DNA of 64,000 nt from Cheilinus undulatus. Its lineage: Eukaryota; Chordata; Actinopteri; Labriformes; Labridae. Of this stretch, positions 48,401-63,671 are shown piece by piece (position 1 is the first letter of the stretch; every line of letters starts with the position of its first letter). The notes under the pieces were generated by a model. That model ran no database searches. It saw only the letters and a list, made by a program, of their open reading frames with translations, and was not told where the DNA came from. Made by a program: the position numbers and the translations under genes. The stretch lies in the NCBI RefSeq assembly GCF_018320785.1, contig NC_054869.1, positions 29,304,289 through 29,368,288 of the forward strand, given 5' to 3'.

Positions 48401-48413
48401 CCCTGAGCCAGCA
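48401..48413 (-). promoter_or_regulatory. Maf response element-like site
   Basis: TGCTGGCTCAGGG on the minus strand, about 35 bp upstream of the TATA box. It resembles the MARE TGCTGASTCAGCA, with the left half and TCAG intact. Lens crystallin promoters are known targets of large Maf factors, so position and type fit. Binding is inferred. Confidence 0.5.
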
Positions 48414-48419
48414 GTAGAG

Positions 48420-50320
48420 TCATAGAAATGTCACCAGAATATGGAAGGATTGTCCACTTTTTCAGGGGCCAGAGGGCTCAGGGTTTCTTTCTCTCACAAT
48501 GTGTGGGGGTCACAGGACGGCTGAAAGGGTTAACATCCGGGGGTCATACCTGGACATTGTTTTTTCAGTGTTACGTAAACTCTATTGTCATCAGCAACTT
48601 TTTTCTGCGTTTTGTGTTTCCAACATGGAGTTTGTTATAGTCACTTTAGTATACATCAGCATTTAATTTAAAGACTTAAATGACATGATGATGTTTTCAT
48701 GCAACTGAGTCTTTGACTTAATTTTTCTGATTTTTAAAGAACATATCCTTTATTATAAGACCTCAAGCATCACAATGTCCTAGTACAAGTATTAGATTGT
48801 GTTGAACCAGTTTTGCTCATTTAATGAAAAAAGGATTCATTTTTGTAATGGGAAAAAGGGATCTTTAGCTTTTTTGTGGGCATCTACATCTTAAATTAGA
48901 ATTAGAATTCAAGCTTTAGCAGACTTCTATTAGATCAGTTTACCTTGTATAGAAGAGTAAATAGCATTTTCTAGTTTTTGCCCAAATATAGGATAATCAC
49001 CACTCAAGGTTATTCTCTGTTTTTTTCTGAGTTCAATAGATTATATTTACATATCGCTGGTGTCGGGCCAAAACCCTGCATCTCCAAAATCCCCATTTTT
49101 CAGGGAATGAAGGCAAAAAAAACACGGTGTTTTCCAATTTATTTAACACAAAATAGACATATCTTTTGATACTTTGTATTGCTTTAAAATGTGTTAAAAC
49201 CCACAAAGTTTTAAAGGGTGACCATTTGCACTAATTAAAAAATAACAAAGTTGTGGCCCACTGCCTGACCAATATATTTAATACCTTTAGATATATAACT
49301 TATAACTTTTTAAACTTCATCTATAACTAAATGCCCGTCTCAAACTATGTCATGTGGGATTAGGTAAATGCTAGAGATATAGTTAGAGACTTTTTGAAGC
49401 TTGTGTAGAAGACAGCTTGGTGTGAATGATAATACAGGAGTCCAATGGGGATACACAAATTCATAACAATCAGTTAAGTACATTTTGTTGTTCAAAAAAC
49501 AAAATAAGTCCATTTCAATCCAGTTGGGTCCACATAAATTTTCAGACACTTACTCAGAATATCACACTACAAGTCAGGATTAACAATGAGTCAAAAATAG
49601 TAAAAAAAAAAAAAAAAAAAAAAGATGTCAAGTGGTAAAATAAAATACTAGATGACAAAAAAATATGTCAAAAACTGCACTTCCAAAAAAAACAAAAAAA
49701 AAAAACAGATGTGTGTTTGTTTTTTAAACAGGATTTTATCAAAGTCAGGGTCCCGTCCCTTCAGGGGGTGGCCATGAGATGCTAGGGTGATTGGAGAGAG
49801 TTGGCGTGTAGAGGGAGAAAATGCAGAAAAAAATACAAATTAACTAATACTAATACAACTTAAATTTTTCTTAACCACTGCATATTGAAACGTTTTATTC
49901 TTGGCTTATCATTCATTTTTTCTGTTTAACTTTGGATTTTTGCCATTGTGATATAAAAGGAATTGACCCCCAGCCTTTTATCATTAAAAGGAGGGTCTCC
50001 AATAGGCTAAAGTTATTGGGATCATTGTCATTGCAAATTTCGGGATTTCTGCCTTTAAAAAGTTTTATGAAATCAAAATTGATTCTAAGTCACAAAGGAA
50101 AAATGACTATTGTATGACTATTGTCCATTGAAATAATTATAATGGTGATATAATGATAATAGACATCATAATAAAAATGTTGTACGCGACAACACAAAAG
50201 ATTCTAAAAAATATATAAAACTATTCGTCGGATTATTTTGTATTTTCTATATTTGTTCAACACACAGGTAGCTTGCAATGATTTCCGATGCTGTTACAGA
50301 GTGTAGTAATTTGACTTGTC
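48420..50320. other. Spacer between crystallin and inpp5e, no gene seen
   Basis: AT-rich DNA with A runs at 49601-49623 and 49690-49704. No coding frame above 81 codons outside the crystallin leader, and no recognised transposon. Confidence 0.55.
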
Positions 50321-50472
50321 AGCACACGGGGGCGCTGTGACGTACGCCCAGCTCTTGTCGTGACTCTCTTGTCTTGGTAACAGAGCGTGTTGTCAAACGT
50401 TGCTAAGGAAGTAATCAGGCTAACGGTACTTTTAAATTATCCACTCTGTCGCCTAACAACAATAAACCAGAG
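50321..50472 (+). promoter_or_regulatory. Probable inpp5e promoter and first non-coding exon
   Basis: The block is locally CpG-richer than its surroundings, with GGGGGCGCTGTGACGTACGCC (ATF/CREB-like TGACGTA). It is followed by CTTGGTAACAGAGCG, whose GGTAAC matches half of an RFX X-box, and by a donor-like CCAGAG|GTAATT near 50472. No TATA box is seen. A matching acceptor TATGTCAG lies at about 51781-51788, just before the coding exon, so a 1.3-kb leader intron is likely. The exact start and exon limits are inferred. Confidence 0.4.
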
Positions 50473-51009
50473 GTAATTGTACATCAGTTTGACAACAGTC
50501 GCATAACCTCAAAAGTCGGACACTATCAACATCGCCGTTCTATTAAGAACATTTTATAAACCGTTATTCTGGACGTTAGCTCAGCTAGCTTGTGTGTCGC
50601 TAACGGTTTATAATGTCTTATCTGCTGTTTATCAGTTATTGTTATTACTGTGTGCAGCAAGTGAGCGGATATTATATGCTATCACAGACTTATCATACAT
50701 GACTAAATATCGTCGATTAATGTTGTGTTAACAGTGTGTATTACACTGTTGATGTGGAAGGAGGAATGTACGTATGCTACAGGTTAGGGCTGACATGATA
50801 CCAGTGTTATAAACTTCAGTATGGTAAAGATCGAACGATGTCAGTTCAACACCTAACGTAGTGTTAGACATTCAGTTTGGGATCATTAACAGGCACTGAC
50901 TCCAACACACTGTCAAAATTGTACAAATCCGATGTCACCATGTCGATTTGCCAGTTCTTTCTTTTAGCATGTCTCTGATGATAGAAGTGTAATTTAGCTT
51001 AGATACTCC

Positions 51010-51601
51010 CAGGGGTGGAAAGTAACTAGTTCCATTTACTCAAATTACTGTAATTGAGTAGCTTTTTGTGTACTTGTACTTTTTTGAGTAGTTTTTAGAA
51101 TTGCTACTTTCACTTGAGTATATTTTAAGTATTTTACTTAATTACATTTTTAAAAAGCATCAAGTACTGAGTAAAAGATAACACTAAAAGCCACAACAAG
51201 GAGGTCCAGGCTTCCTGCCAGCAGCCTGAAAACAACCAGTTGTCTGGCTTTCACAACACATGACAGTCAGTGGAGAATGATTCCATATTTCTTCCCAAAA
51301 CAGCTGTTGCATTGTACTTTAGGTTAGGCCAAACCTTCTAATAAATAACCTGGATAAAGGTCCATATTGTCTTGTTGTTATTGCACATTAAGGACTGGCC
51401 ATATTTCACCGTGAAAGCCCCTTGGGTATCAAAAGTAGCTTCTCAGTACAGAGTACTTTGAGTAAATTTTAAATTACTTACTTTTTACTTTTACTTGAGT
51501 AGATTTTTAGACCAGTACTTTTACTTTTACTTTAGTACATTTTAACAAGAGTAACTGTACTTTTACCTGAGTACAATAGTTTGGTACTTTTTCCACTTCT
51601 G
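51010..51601. mobile_element. hAT MITE in the probable inpp5e leader intron
   Basis: Terminal repeats CAGGGGTGGAAAGTAACTAG and, in inverse at the right, CAGAAGTGGAAAAAGTACC. A perfect 8-bp duplication GATACTCC lies directly outside both ends (51002-51009 and 51602-51609). The 592-bp interior is rich in TACTTTTACTTGAGTA-type subrepeats near both ends and encodes nothing. Confidence 0.95.
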
Positions 51602-51794
51602 GATACTCCTTGATACTGTGGTACATTTAAACAAAGAAGACTACGTGGTTTAGAAAGTTTCAGAGTGCTGGAAAAATACCCCACCTTACAACAGACAACA
51701 ACTCTATATAAGCCTAATCAAACTCATTTAAATTGACAATATTTTACTGAATCATTTTCTGTCTTTTTTTTATTAAGGGATATGTCAGACAATT

Positions 51795-51845
51795 ATGAGA
51801 AAGCGTCATCCACCTGACCCCAGCTGGTCGCATGGCTGGATGTAA
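51795..51845 (+). other. Upstream ORF overlapping the inpp5e start
   Basis: An ATG at 51795 opens a 16-codon frame ([16 protein letters not shown]) that ends with TAA at 51843-51845, inside the first codons of inpp5e and in a different frame. If the leader exon starts at about 51789, this ATG is in the mature mRNA and could lower initiation at the main start. Its own context (AATTATGA) is weak. Confidence 0.5.
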
Positions 51846-54800
51846 GAGGATGGATGAGAATGGAGAGGACAACACCCTCCGTCAGTACTCTGACACTCCA
51901 GGTAAAGGAGACTCAAGTGTCAATGACAGGAGGACACTCAAGACCCCCTTAGTAGCTGCCAAATCCTGCAGTGAACACAAAGATACCCTTAAGCTCAGTG
52001 CCACAAATGTTGAGGAAGAGATCAGTCCATACCAGCCACGGCCACCCTCACGACCCAGGCTTTCCAGCAAAAGTGGCTCTGTGGAGGAGAATGTCAGAAC
52101 CAGACGGCTGAAAAACAGCCAGGAAAGCCTGAGTGACCCTGCTGAGACTGGCTCATCTACAGACTCACTCAAAGAGGACCAAACAGCTCTTGTTCCAGGT
52201 ACGCTAGCTCTCAGAGGTCCTGCCACCATCAGGAATAACCAGGACTCCACTGTTAGACCGGTCTCTGCCTTAACGAGAGGATCCCCAGTCTTTCGGGACA
52301 GAGGAAGGAGTCTCTCTGAGTATGAAAGGACACCCACCAGCCAGCAGAGCAACCTAACAGACCTCCGAGTAAGGGCCGCCAAGCTGCGTCTGTCTCCAGT
52401 GCAATCCACAGGACCTCTGCCTGCTCTGGACCAGAACTTTGCTTCGGCCACTTTAAGGGCAGCTAATAGGATTGACAGGGATTGCTTGGATTATGCCGTA
52501 CTGGCCAGAGAGAAGCACGGGGAGAGACTCCACAGGAACCTGAGTGACAGCCGGCTTCTGGAGAACATGGGGTCGGATAGTGCCTCTGTCAACTCCATGA
52601 GGTCCACATACAGCGTGCTCAGCCCCATAAGACCTCAGGATGTCAGGAACAGGTAGAGTAATAATCAAGGACAACAAAGATTAATGTGTGTGGACTGTAG
52701 TTATCAGGAGGCTCTTGTGTGAGGTACTGATTGGGCTCTCTGCTTGTTGTTTGTTATCAAAGGGCATCTTGAGTAAATGTTTTAGAAGCACCAACAGATT
52801 GTAAATTTATCCTGACACGTGGACAGAGGAGATGTTTGTTCAAAGCAGCTTTTTACTGGAGGAAAGGCAAAAATATGTCTAAGTGCTAAGAAAAAGCCCC
52901 ATTATATCCATTATTTTGTGGATTGGTATTTACAGTATATGTCAACCAATGACAAGAGAACACTTTTCATGAAGAGCAACAAGGCCTCTTTCATGCTGCA
53001 GGTTACACATCAGAGAGCGATATAAGTGTAGAAAGCCTGCTTTGGTAAGATGTGGTTAGACACTTTTGTTTTGAAGTGCATGTTGAGCAGTAGAGAGTTT
53101 CCATACTGCAAAGAACCTCGTTTTGTGAGTCTTAAGGTGGAATGAATGATTTAACATTAAAGATAATGACAATTCCTGAGACAACAGCTTTGCTTTTTTC
53201 TACTGATCTCATTCTCCATTTGTGCATTTTTTCAGGAGCTTCCTGGAGGGCAGTGTGCTAGGAAGTGGAGCTCTACTAGGGGCGGAGGAGTTGGACCGCT
53301 ACTTCCCAGACAGGAGACTGGGCATCTACATAGCCACGTGGAACATGCAAGGGGAGAAGGTAGAAGGAAAGCAGGACCATGGAGTGGCTCATATGCCAAG
53401 AGGCATTTTAAAGTCTGCACAAGTTAGGCCTTACTGAGTTGTAACCAAGTCTGTGTTTTTCCAGGGGCTTCCGTCCAACTTAGATGACCTCCTCCTTCCA
53501 ACAGACTCTGAATTTGCACAAGATTTTTATATTATTGGGGTCCAGGAGGGATGTCCTGACAGGTATAAATGATTCTACTATGGATATAAAAGCTAAAAAG
53601 GATCTCTGCCTTACACTACCTTATACGTGGCTATGCATGTTCAGGAGGGAGTGGGAGACCCGTCTTCAGGAGACTCTGGGACCTTACTATGTCATGCTGT
53701 ATGCAGCGTCTCATGGTGTTTTGTATCTCAGCGTGTTTGTCAGAAGAGACCTCATCTGGTTCTGCTCAGGTCAGTCCTGTTCAAATCATACAGGGAAATA
53801 GATGTCATAGTGGAAAGGGATCAACTTAATTTATCTACTACTGAATCTAATGTGTTAGGTACATTAATGGCTTTAACAGTTACCTAAACATCTGCTCTGT
53901 TTGCCTACACAGAGGTGGAACATGCCACAGTCACAACCAGGATCATCTCCCAGATCAAAACCAAAGGAGCTGTGGGACTTGCTTTTACATTTTTTGGAAC
54001 TTCCTTCCTTTTCATCACATCCCATTTTACTTGTAAGTTGAAGGTTTCCCCAAATCTGGGACTAAAGCAGCTTGTTATGAAGCTCTTACCAGGAAGGTTA
54101 TAGATTGGTCTGGCTGGTTATTTTTGCTACAGCTAAGGAGGGAAATTTGCCTCTCTATTGAAAAGAAAAATGTGTTGTTTGTTCTATTAATGTTTGAGAC
54201 ATACAGCTGTTAAATTTACTCCTGCTATTGAATATTTGCATTCAAAAGTGTTGTGTAAGAGCTAGACAATATGTGTTTCTTAAGCCCTACTCAAACATCA
54301 AAACCCCAGAAAATGTCCCAGCTTCATGTATAAACCTGAATTTTCCTCCCCAAAATTAACCTTCCCCACCTTTCCATTTTCCAAAGAAAACATATAGAAA
54401 ATGTCTTGCTGTTGGGAACATTCAATTCTGGAAATGTTCAGGGGAACATGTGTTAACACACTGTTGCATGTTATTCTGTTCTCCTGTCAGCTGGAGATGC
54501 CAAAATTTACGAGAGAATACTGGACTACAACAAGATCGTCGAGGCTCTTGCTCTTCCAAAAGGCCTTCCAGACACCAACCCATACCGCTCCACCCCATGT
54601 GAGATTTTGAAGTTACTTGGTCCTAAACAAAAATTCTGTCAGTGGGATAAATAATATTCATGAACTTAGATGAACAGTCATGTAGATAATTCCAATGTTA
54701 AAAAATGGAAATAGTGCACATTCACATACTATATCGAAACTCAAACCTGTAAATAAAAGAAACCCCTTTTAAATAAAAAAGCATTGATAGCAGCTGTTAA

Positions 54801-57309
54801 AACCAGATTAAATGTGTTCAGGTGGAGGAATTTTACTCAGTTGAGTGTTAAATACGCTGCTACATACTTTTCTGAAATAGATTTTAAGAAGCACTCTTTA
54901 GATCGATATTTGGTTTCTTTGTCCCATTATATGATCTGCTAAATGAAATGTACTATAATTAGCAGCATAATTACTTTCAATCTAAGCCTTGGAATGATAA
55001 AATAATGGCGTTAATAATCAAAGCAGTAATTTTTTATTGTAGCTGATGTCACCACAAGATTTGACCAGGTCTTCTGGTTTGGAGATTTCAACTTTCGAAT
55101 AAATAAGGCCCGGCTTGATGTGGAGACCATCATAAACCGCACAGTAGGGGACAATATGGACCTTCTCCTAGAGCACGACCAGCTCTCCAAGGAAATTAAA
55201 GAGGGTATGCTTTGCTTGTTAAGAGGACACATCGCAATGAAAAGTTATATGCAGTTGTTGATAAAGTATGTCACTTTGTTCAATTGATTTTTACCTTGAA
55301 AATTTTTTTCCCCTCAAGGTTCAATTTTTAAAGGCTTCCAAGAGGCACCGATACACTTCCGCCCTACGTACAAGTTTGACATCGGCTGTGATATCTATGA
55401 CACTACTTCTAAACAGAGAACGCCTTCATATACAGTAAGGATAAGGAAGAAAGGCCTTACAGGTTAAAGATAAGTAGTAATTTATATTAAGTTAAGTGGA
55501 TAATATAGCAACTGACATAAGCTACGTAATCAACCAGGCCAGATCAAGTCAGAATCTTGTCTCTGTCCTGTAAGATAAAACATTTGTTTGTGTTCACAGG
55601 ACAGGATCTTGTTCAGGAGCAGGCAGGCAGATGACATAAAAGTAGCCAAATACACCAGCTGCTCCAGCATCAAGACCTCAGACCATCGGCCAGTCATCGG
55701 TGTCTTCCAGGTCAAACTACGGCCAGGCAGGGACAAGTGAGTCCACCTTTAAAAATCCTTTTCCTTAAAGGGTCAGCATGTAAGATTTAGAGGGATGTGC
55801 AGAAACAGAATTACCTAATTTAAGAATCCTTTTTTTGTTGTGTTGTACCTGAAAAGAGAAAAGCATTTTGTGACCTTCATTAGGCAGGAAGAAGGGACAA
55901 ATATAAGACTGGGTCTTAAAAAATATCCTCATTTATTTTCTTGTGTACCACAACTTTTTGGAATAGGATACTAAGAACCATGGTTAAAAGTTTGTGGCAT
56001 TTCACAACCTCACCCCTAGATGCCGCCCAATCTCACTCATTGGCTCTTTTGAAACAGTGTCATTTTGGCTATTGTGCTCTTGAAAATGTAGAGAATGTCA
56101 GCAAACAACAGGGTTAAGCCAATGTGCTAAAGTTCAAAGCAAAGATCAGAAAGAGTAAAAAGAGGGATTTAAGTAACTTTGACTGCATCATTGGTTATTG
56201 TTGGTGTGTCAGACTGTTGTTTACACCAAATCCTGACCCTACCATTCAGTTTTGTCATAGCAAAAATCAAGACTCATCAGACTGGGCAATGTTTTTCCAA
56301 TCTTCTATTGTCAAATGTCGTTGAGCCCATGTGAAATGACGCCTCAGTTTCCTTCTTAGCTGACAGGAGTGGCACCTGGTGTGTTTTTCTGCTGCTGTAG
56401 CCCATCTGCTTCAAGGTTCAGAGTGTTCAGAGATGCTCTTCTGCATGCCAAGGCTAAAGAATGATGTGCATTAAAATCCCAGTAGATCACTACTTTGTGA
56501 AATACTCAGACCAGCTAGTCAACCATGGCCCGTTCAAATGAACTTAAACCACCTCTCTCTTCCATTCTGATGTTCAGTTTGTTCTTCAGCAGATTGTTTG
56601 ACCATGCTTATATGCCTAAAGGCATTAGGGGATGTCATGTGTGACTGATTAGATCGTGGGGTGGGCAAATTTTTGGTTTCCAAGAGGGTGGCAAAAACTG
56701 TTGTTACAGAGGGCCACATTGTTCTAAAATGTAGAATACTCTCAGTGGGCCAAATATTATAACTCAATGAAAAGAGAAAATGCATAGCTTTCATTTAAAT
56801 GTATCAGAATTTATAGGCTCAAATGAAAATAGAAAAGCTTAATTTAATGAGCTCAACGTAGAATTAAAGCATATTTGAGCTTCTTGTTGAATGAACTGAA
56901 TAGAGGATTTACCAGTTACTAAAGTATATTTTACTTACATGTCTTTTTCTTCCAAATTCATTTTATAACGCTTCATTAAAGAGTTTTACAGAAACAATTA
57001 CAGCAAATACAGTTCATTAATTACATTTCAATTTCCAGCACAGGGAAAAACTCATACCTTGTATGCCTCTGCCCCTGAGTCTTAGTGCCTTTTATTAAAA
57101 CCTTGAATACAACACTTGTCTTTTGTTTTTTCTAGGCCTATTTTAAGTATGGTGGGTTACATTTCTGTGTTTTCAGTATTCCTCTGGGTGCGGGCCAGTT
57201 TGACCGAGGCTTATATTTGGAGGGCATCAGGAGGAGGATCACCAGAGAACTAAAGAGGAGGGAGGCCATGAAGAACCAAAGTAGCAGCACCATCTGCACC
57301 ATCTCCTGA
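51832..57309 (+). CDS. inpp5e: Phosphatidylinositol polyphosphate 5-phosphatase type IV, ten coding exons
   Basis: Removes the 5-phosphate from PI(4,5)P2 and PI(3,4,5)P3 and keeps the primary-cilium membrane PI4P-rich; human INPP5E loss causes Joubert syndrome. Exons: 51832-52652, 53236-53359, 53465-53562, 53645-53769, 53913-54032, 54491-54598, 55043-55204, 55319-55434, 55600-55736 and 57177-57309. All have GT-AG introns and join in frame to 647 codons plus stop (human 644). Exon 1 encodes a proline/serine-rich, presumably disordered N-terminus ([12 protein letters not shown]). The catalytic domain shows ATWNMQG (N310), GVQEG (E343), WFGDFNFR (477-484), RTPSYTDR (553-560) and TSDHRPV (584-590). 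FDRGLYL at 612-618 matches the human ciliary-targeting FDRELYL, and CTIS at the end is a CaaX farnesylation motif. An in-frame TGA at 51796 precedes the chosen ATG. It converges on pmpca. Confidence 0.97.
56215..56650. repeat. Dispersed transposon-like repeat in inpp5e intron 9
   Basis: Contains AAAATCCCAGTAGATCA, GAAATACTCAGACCAG, CCATTCTGATGTTCAGTTTG and TTGACCATGCTTATATGCC, in the order I recall from a common fish and amphibian dispersed element. The usual outer ends (containing GGTGTACCTAATAAAG) are not present, so it is truncated. No coding frame is intact. Confidence 0.5.
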
Positions 57310-57449
57310 AATGAACTGAGCAGTCCAAACTGAACTAGGTCCAAACAGTGCCAGTAACTGGAATTCAAAACCGGACAGGAAGATGAAGGGCACAAAGATA
57401 CCAGAGCTGTCTTGACATGACCTGGTAGTGTATGGCAGTAGCTGAGCAG

Positions 57450-57467
57450 AGGTCGCCCTCTGTTGGG
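57450..57467 (-). promoter_or_regulatory. CTCF-like motif
   Basis: The minus strand reads CCCAACAGAGGGCGACC, close to CCANNAGRGGGCGC. It lies in the 3' part of inpp5e, before the convergent pmpca gene. Motif match only. Confidence 0.35.
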
Positions 57468-58314
57468 CATCAATGGGAACATTGTATGTGTGTGAATGTT
57501 CTGGTGGAAGTGGCTGGCTGTACTTGAGGGCAGGGACCTTGAGGTCAGACAGACTAAAGGTTTGCAGACACAGCAGTCTTGTCTTTATTTATTCTGCCCC
57601 CTCTACTCAAACAGGAGAGGGAGGGGGCTGCCGCTGTGGCTTACTCTTCAGTTACATGCTCCAGTGTGAACTGATCTAACCTTAATGGCCTCTGTGTAAC
57701 TGCATTGGCTTTCTATTTTTTGTAAGTGTTTTAAAGCATCATAAACTACATTGTTAATTTTTTAAAGCTACATCAGTGTTCAAATGCCTTGTTAATTTGT
57801 CATCAAGCAGCTTACAAATATTATATTAAGTTGCACTTTTAAATGTTATACGGGTGTCTACTTTTGATTGATTTTAACTTGAATTTTAGTCTGAATGTTT
57901 TTAAGGGAGATATGTTATGACTGAAGAGGAGAGCTTTAGATCAAACATAAGTTCAAGGCCACATGGTTCAGGAGATTGTTACTATTTATTTTTAACTACT
58001 GTTAAGGAAATCATGTATTTTTGAAAGCACTAACTTTGAAATTAAAAACACGTTTTACTGTTCACTTTTATTACTACTTTTCTCATAGGCCAAGAAATTC
58101 TTCACAACTGTAATGCAATGCCTTACCTCTCTCAGTTCATTGCTATGTAACTTTATTCCCTGTACACCATGTACTGTATGTATCACATTTATAGAACATG
58201 TATTCTCATCATGAAGCATAGTCTGTTCCAGAAAAAAAGTGCCTGTAGGTCTTTTTTGTTTCTTCAGGGCCTCTAATCTTTATCAGTCTTTTTATATGTT
58301 CGATAACATCCTGT

Positions 58315-58320
58315 AATAAA
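58315..58320 (+). terminator. Poly(A) signal of inpp5e
   Basis: AATAAA 1.0 kb past the stop codon, followed within 15-25 bases by T-rich sequence. It is the best canonical signal before the convergent gene. Confidence 0.65.
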
Positions 58321-58340
58321 AGTTTTTAAAAACATCTTTC

Positions 58341-59466
58341 ACACAATTTTTGTTCAATACACTGCACAAGAACCTTAAAATATATCATTTTATTCATGGC
58401 AGTAATTACATTTAACTGTTGGTGGTACAGAGTTTGAGCCACATTTACAGTTAGACATGAGTTTATTTTAGTGTTAGACTGAAATTTTTTTAATTATTAT
58501 TTTAGAAAGTGCAGGAAGTTTAATTGGCTTGAATGAGCCTTTTACAGAAATGGTGCATTATCTCGAAGAACTGTTGGGTACAAAGCATTTGAGAGCTACC
58601 TGTTGCAAGGCCAGCCATTTACTAAACTAAAATAAACCCAGCTAAAATGTTTCCAACATCCATTAATTCCCGTGTGCTACCAGCACATGTATAGCTCACT
58701 AACTTGCAGGACATTTCTTTTATATATACATAATTTAAATTAAAACCACTACAAGCTGTTTTCTGGGGAATTCTTATGCAGGCCTGTTTCCTGGAATTTT
58801 GCCTGACTGCAAGGCAAGAATCAACAGTTGATTCAGGTTTTCTAATTATCTTAAACAGCCAAGTTTCATTTTCAAACTTCAGTTACTGTATACATCAAAC
58901 AAAATTATATTTATCAATCAATTCACAAGTTTTTGTGGGTTGCCAAGTTATGCTGAATTTAAAGGTGCTAATACCAAACAGGTAAACCTCTGTATAGCCT
59001 ACCTCATATTAAATGGAGAAATTCAAAGGTGGTATTGGTCCTCTTGTCTAAATCTTCACCAGAAAGCATGTTAGAGAACTTAATCCCAAACTGTTATTTT
59101 AATTTTTTTCCCAATAAATTGCAGAGGTGATTTACAAACCCTTCAACAAAATGTACAAAAAGATCTACAGGTTTCACACTATTCTGAACACAAAACAGTT
59201 GAGGGAAAATGTGTGATTTGAGGAGCAATTCAATCATTTATTCTGAGTTTTTCACTGATTCCATGTTGGTGATGTTTTCTGTAAGTTTCCATGTGTTTCC
59301 TGCACCTGTGAATTGTACAGAGCACCAGCTTTTAAACACAAGGATATCTTCTTAACATTTAACAAAATTCAATGTTAAAAATAAAGTTGAAACATGGAGA
59401 ACTAATTAATGTTCTTGGTGCTAATACCAAGTAGAGAAAAAAACAGGACTTTTTGTAACATTTAAC
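58341..59466. other. Intergenic spacer between convergent genes
   Basis: AT-rich sequence without recognisable genes or repeats. It may include alternative 3' ends of either neighbour. Confidence 0.5.
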
Positions 59467-59472
59467 TTTATT
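59467..59472 (-). terminator. Candidate poly(A) signal of pmpca
   Basis: AATAAA on the minus strand, 674 bp past the pmpca stop. Other candidates exist farther on (for example near 59237), so the choice is uncertain. Confidence 0.35.
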
Positions 59473-60145
59473 CTCAAAATTTCAACTTCATTTTCAACAC
59501 ATTTCTTTTGCCTGAATTTTAGACCGAAACCTTTCTATAAGCTATAATTTCGAGTTTGAACTCAAAATAAAAAAGTACAGGAAAAAAATCAACAACTAAT
59601 TTTTTTCTTGTGCCTTGCTCTTGGACTCCACAGTAGAATCGAGACAATTAAGTGCTTTTGTATTAATAGCAGATTTCTGTGTTTTGTTCTTTCTGCCATA
59701 AAAAAAGACAAGACTGGAGGAGATCAGCAGTGTAGTGCCTGCTGTGGCTGTTATCTGCCCCCTTCTCTTAAATGTTGAAGATAATTTCACTGTAAAATGG
59801 CAAACATCTATAAAACAACATCTGTGATCTGGGTTGGCTCCCATCTGTTCAATGTAAATTCCTGCAAACCATCCCAGTAAATAATGAAATATGGCTTCTT
59901 GACCATTTACAATAAATACAGATACTCTGACTGTATGTAGACTATGTTACTGAGGAGTAAAATGTTACTTGTCTTTAAAATCCCCACTCTCAGAGGATGA
60001 GTGGAGAGTTGGGGTATTAGTCCCCTCCCACAGTGAGTTGTGTTGAGTTCTGTGTTGGTGGGAGGGAACACTAGAATAATCTTTCAGTCCATCTTATTTA
60101 CACTGAAGTTTGCTTGTCATGTCCAGCTTGTTAGCCAGGGGGGTA

Positions 60146-63671
<3,526 letters not shown>

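Larger units (their letters stand above)
57310..58340 (+). other. inpp5e: inpp5e 3' untranslated region
   Basis: Follows the TGA at 57307-57309 and ends shortly after the AATAAA at 58315-58320, giving a leaderless 3' region of about 1.0 kb. A CTCF-like motif lies at 57450-57467. The end is inferred from the signal only. Confidence 0.6.

Noticed and set aside
50370-50420. Full RFX X-box in the inpp5e promoter
   Set aside because: Only the half-site GGTAAC is convincing. The other half does not fit the consensus, so only a half-site is recorded.
51882-52451. 189-codon open frame on the minus strand
   Set aside because: It lies exactly opposite inpp5e exon 1, has no domain, and reflects the codon composition of the sense strand.
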